Positions 63,419 through 64,000 of a stretch of DNA of 64,000 bases are shown here, piece after piece. Numbering within the stretch: position 1 is the stretch's first letter; every line of letters starts with the position of its first letter. The notes under the pieces are model-generated. The model worked only from the letters and a program-made list of their open reading frames with translations. It had not been told where the DNA came from and ran no database searches. The stretch spans positions 86,723 to 150,722 of the forward strand of contig JAFRSD010000017.1 of the NCBI GenBank assembly GCA_017427775.1, written 5' to 3'. The position numbers and the translations under genes are program-made. This stretch comes from Lachnospiraceae bacterium (GTDB lineage: Bacteria > Bacillota > Clostridia > Lachnospirales > Lachnospiraceae).

Positions 63419-63835
63419 ATGCGACCCATGACCAAACGAAGTCTTTCCATCCTGTTCTGCGGAATCCTTTCCGCGATCGGCGTCCTTCTTATCATTCTCG
63501 GCATCACGAGTGCAAACGGCACCGCGGGCAATGATCTGATGTCCACGCATATGCTGCTTACGGTTCCGGGAATCCTCGGCATCGGTTCCGGCCTTCTGTG
63601 CCTGACAAGAAAACACCACCGTTCCGGGGTGGGATTCGTTCTTCTGAATCTCCTCTATACCCTGCTCGGCGGATTTCTGATTGAATGTATTTACTTCCAG
63701 TTTATCCATTTCGGAACGGTTGCCCCGCAGCCCCGTCTCGCAATCCCGGCCATCGGAATCGTTATTGTATACGCTGTCTTCTATATGATTTTCCACATCA
63801 TCTTTAACCGTCTTTACGGCAAATGCAAAAAATAA
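63419..63835 (+). CDS. Small hypothetical membrane protein
   Basis: A 138-residue protein with four hydrophobic helices (SILFCGILSAIGVLLIILGI, MLLTVPGILGIGSGLLCL, FVLLNLLYTLLGGFLIECIYF, AIPAIGIVIVYAVFYMIFHIIF) and short loops. No family recognised. It starts ten bases after the LtaS-like gene with AGAGG close by, so it is probably cotranscribed; an ATG three codons later has better spacing and may be the real start. A role linked to the teichoic acid enzyme is possible from position only. Confidence 0.7.
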   Translation: MRPMTKRSLSILFCGILSAIGVLLIILGITSANGTAGNDLMSTHMLLTVPGILGIGSGLLCLTRKHHRSGVGFVLLNLLYTLLGGFLIECIYFQFIHFGTVAPQPRLAIPAIGIVIVYAVFYMIFHIIFNRLYGKCKK

Positions 63836-63866
63836 ATAAAAAAGTGCCGGAGGCAACCGTGATATG

Positions 63867-63900
63867 TACCCTCTTTACTGGACAACCAGTAAGGAGGGTA
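63867..63900 (+). promoter_or_regulatory. Hairpin sequestering the transposase ribosome binding site
   Basis: TACCCTCTTTACTGG pairs with CCAGTAAGGAGGGTA (one G-U pair) across an ACAA loop. The 3' arm contains the AAGGAGG site (63891-63897) of the transposase gene, so transcripts that include both arms should be translated poorly. Confidence 0.7.
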
Positions 63901-63905
63901 TTTTC

Positions 63906-64000
63906 ATGCGTTATAGCTACGAGTTTAAAAGAAAATGTGTTGAGTTGTATCGTCAAGGTCAGTGGCTTGAGACGCCGGAAGGGATTAAGGATCCCGAGAA
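63906..64000 (+). CDS. IS3-family transposase OrfA-like protein (3' partial)
   Basis: The visible 31 codons read MRYSYEFKRKCVELYRQGQW, a typical OrfA start with a helix-turn-helix domain, then LETPEGIKDPE. It begins nine bases after AAGGAGG and runs off the window. In full elements a second frame encodes the DDE catalytic part; that cannot be checked here. Confidence 0.75.
   Translation, partial: MRYSYEFKRKCVELYRQGQWLETPEGIKDPE

Larger units (their letters stand above)
63866..64000 (+). mobile_element. Left end of an IS3-like insertion sequence (truncated by window)
   Basis: The element appears to begin near TGTACCCTC (63866), as IS3-family ends commonly begin with TG. The transposase reading frame starts 40 bases in and is still open at the window edge. 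No target-site duplication or right end can be seen. Confidence 0.7.

Overview
The window reads as chromosome of an anaerobic, low-to-mid GC Firmicute, most likely a plant-fibre-associated clostridium of the Lachnospiraceae type. Pointers are: strong AGGAGG-type ribosome binding sites with some GTG/TTG starts, consensus TTGACA-N17-TATAAT promoters, a T-box riboswitch, an LtaS-type lipoteichoic acid synthase, a Re-citrate synthase in place of the usual enzyme, indolepyruvate:ferredoxin oxidoreductase, diaminopimelate dehydrogenase and a GH115 alpha-glucuronidase. The taxon is inferred from gene content only. No tRNA, rRNA or CRISPR array was seen.

Layout. 1-6.2 kb: 3' part of a CotH/lamin-tail surface protein, a lipoprotein peptidyl-prolyl isomerase, a NadD-YqeK fusion and a MATE exporter. 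6.2-14.1 kb: an XRE regulator with an MFS transporter; a T-box-led operon of a 2H-phosphoesterase/GNAT fusion and a methyltransferase; Re-citrate synthase divergent from a LysR regulator; a TetR regulator with a small unknown protein. 14.2-18 kb: a leftward envelope module of SPFH, ribbon-helix-helix, PLDc_N, DUF1648, ABC ATPase and permease. 18-19.8 kb: an ECF sigma/anti-sigma pair. 20-24.5 kb: a GPH sugar symporter with a GH36 alpha-galactosidase fused to a glycosyltransferase-like domain. 24.6-28.2 kb: iorA-iorB-paaK, which turns aryl pyruvates into aryl-acyl-CoA. 28.3-39.8 kb: a leftward polysaccharide synthesis and export operon.

The polysaccharide operon is the most interesting region. 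It encodes a Wzm-like permease, a Wzt-like ATPase with a C-terminal glycan-binding-type domain, a methyltransferase-kinase-coiled-coil protein with the architecture of the E. coli O9a chain terminator WbdD, a double glycosyltransferase, an epimerase, a membrane-anchored GH42-like protein that seems to lack its catalytic glutamates, and RfbD. Together they suggest a rhamnose-containing polymer whose length is set by a coiled-coil ruler, in what looks like a Gram-positive host.

40-64 kb: a lone L-fucose-isomerase-family enzyme under a perfect promoter, a zinc-ribbon membrane protein, dGTPase, Ddh, GH115, a large anchored surface protein, a DUF4004/bactofilin pair under an operator-flanked promoter, RsmJ, a DUF3592 protein, a cytidylate-kinase-like protein, a second ECF sigma/anti-sigma pair whose promoter matches the first in spacing, cysteine synthase, a second MATE exporter, an LtaS-type synthase with an extra C-terminal beta domain, and the left end of an insertion sequence cut by the window edge.
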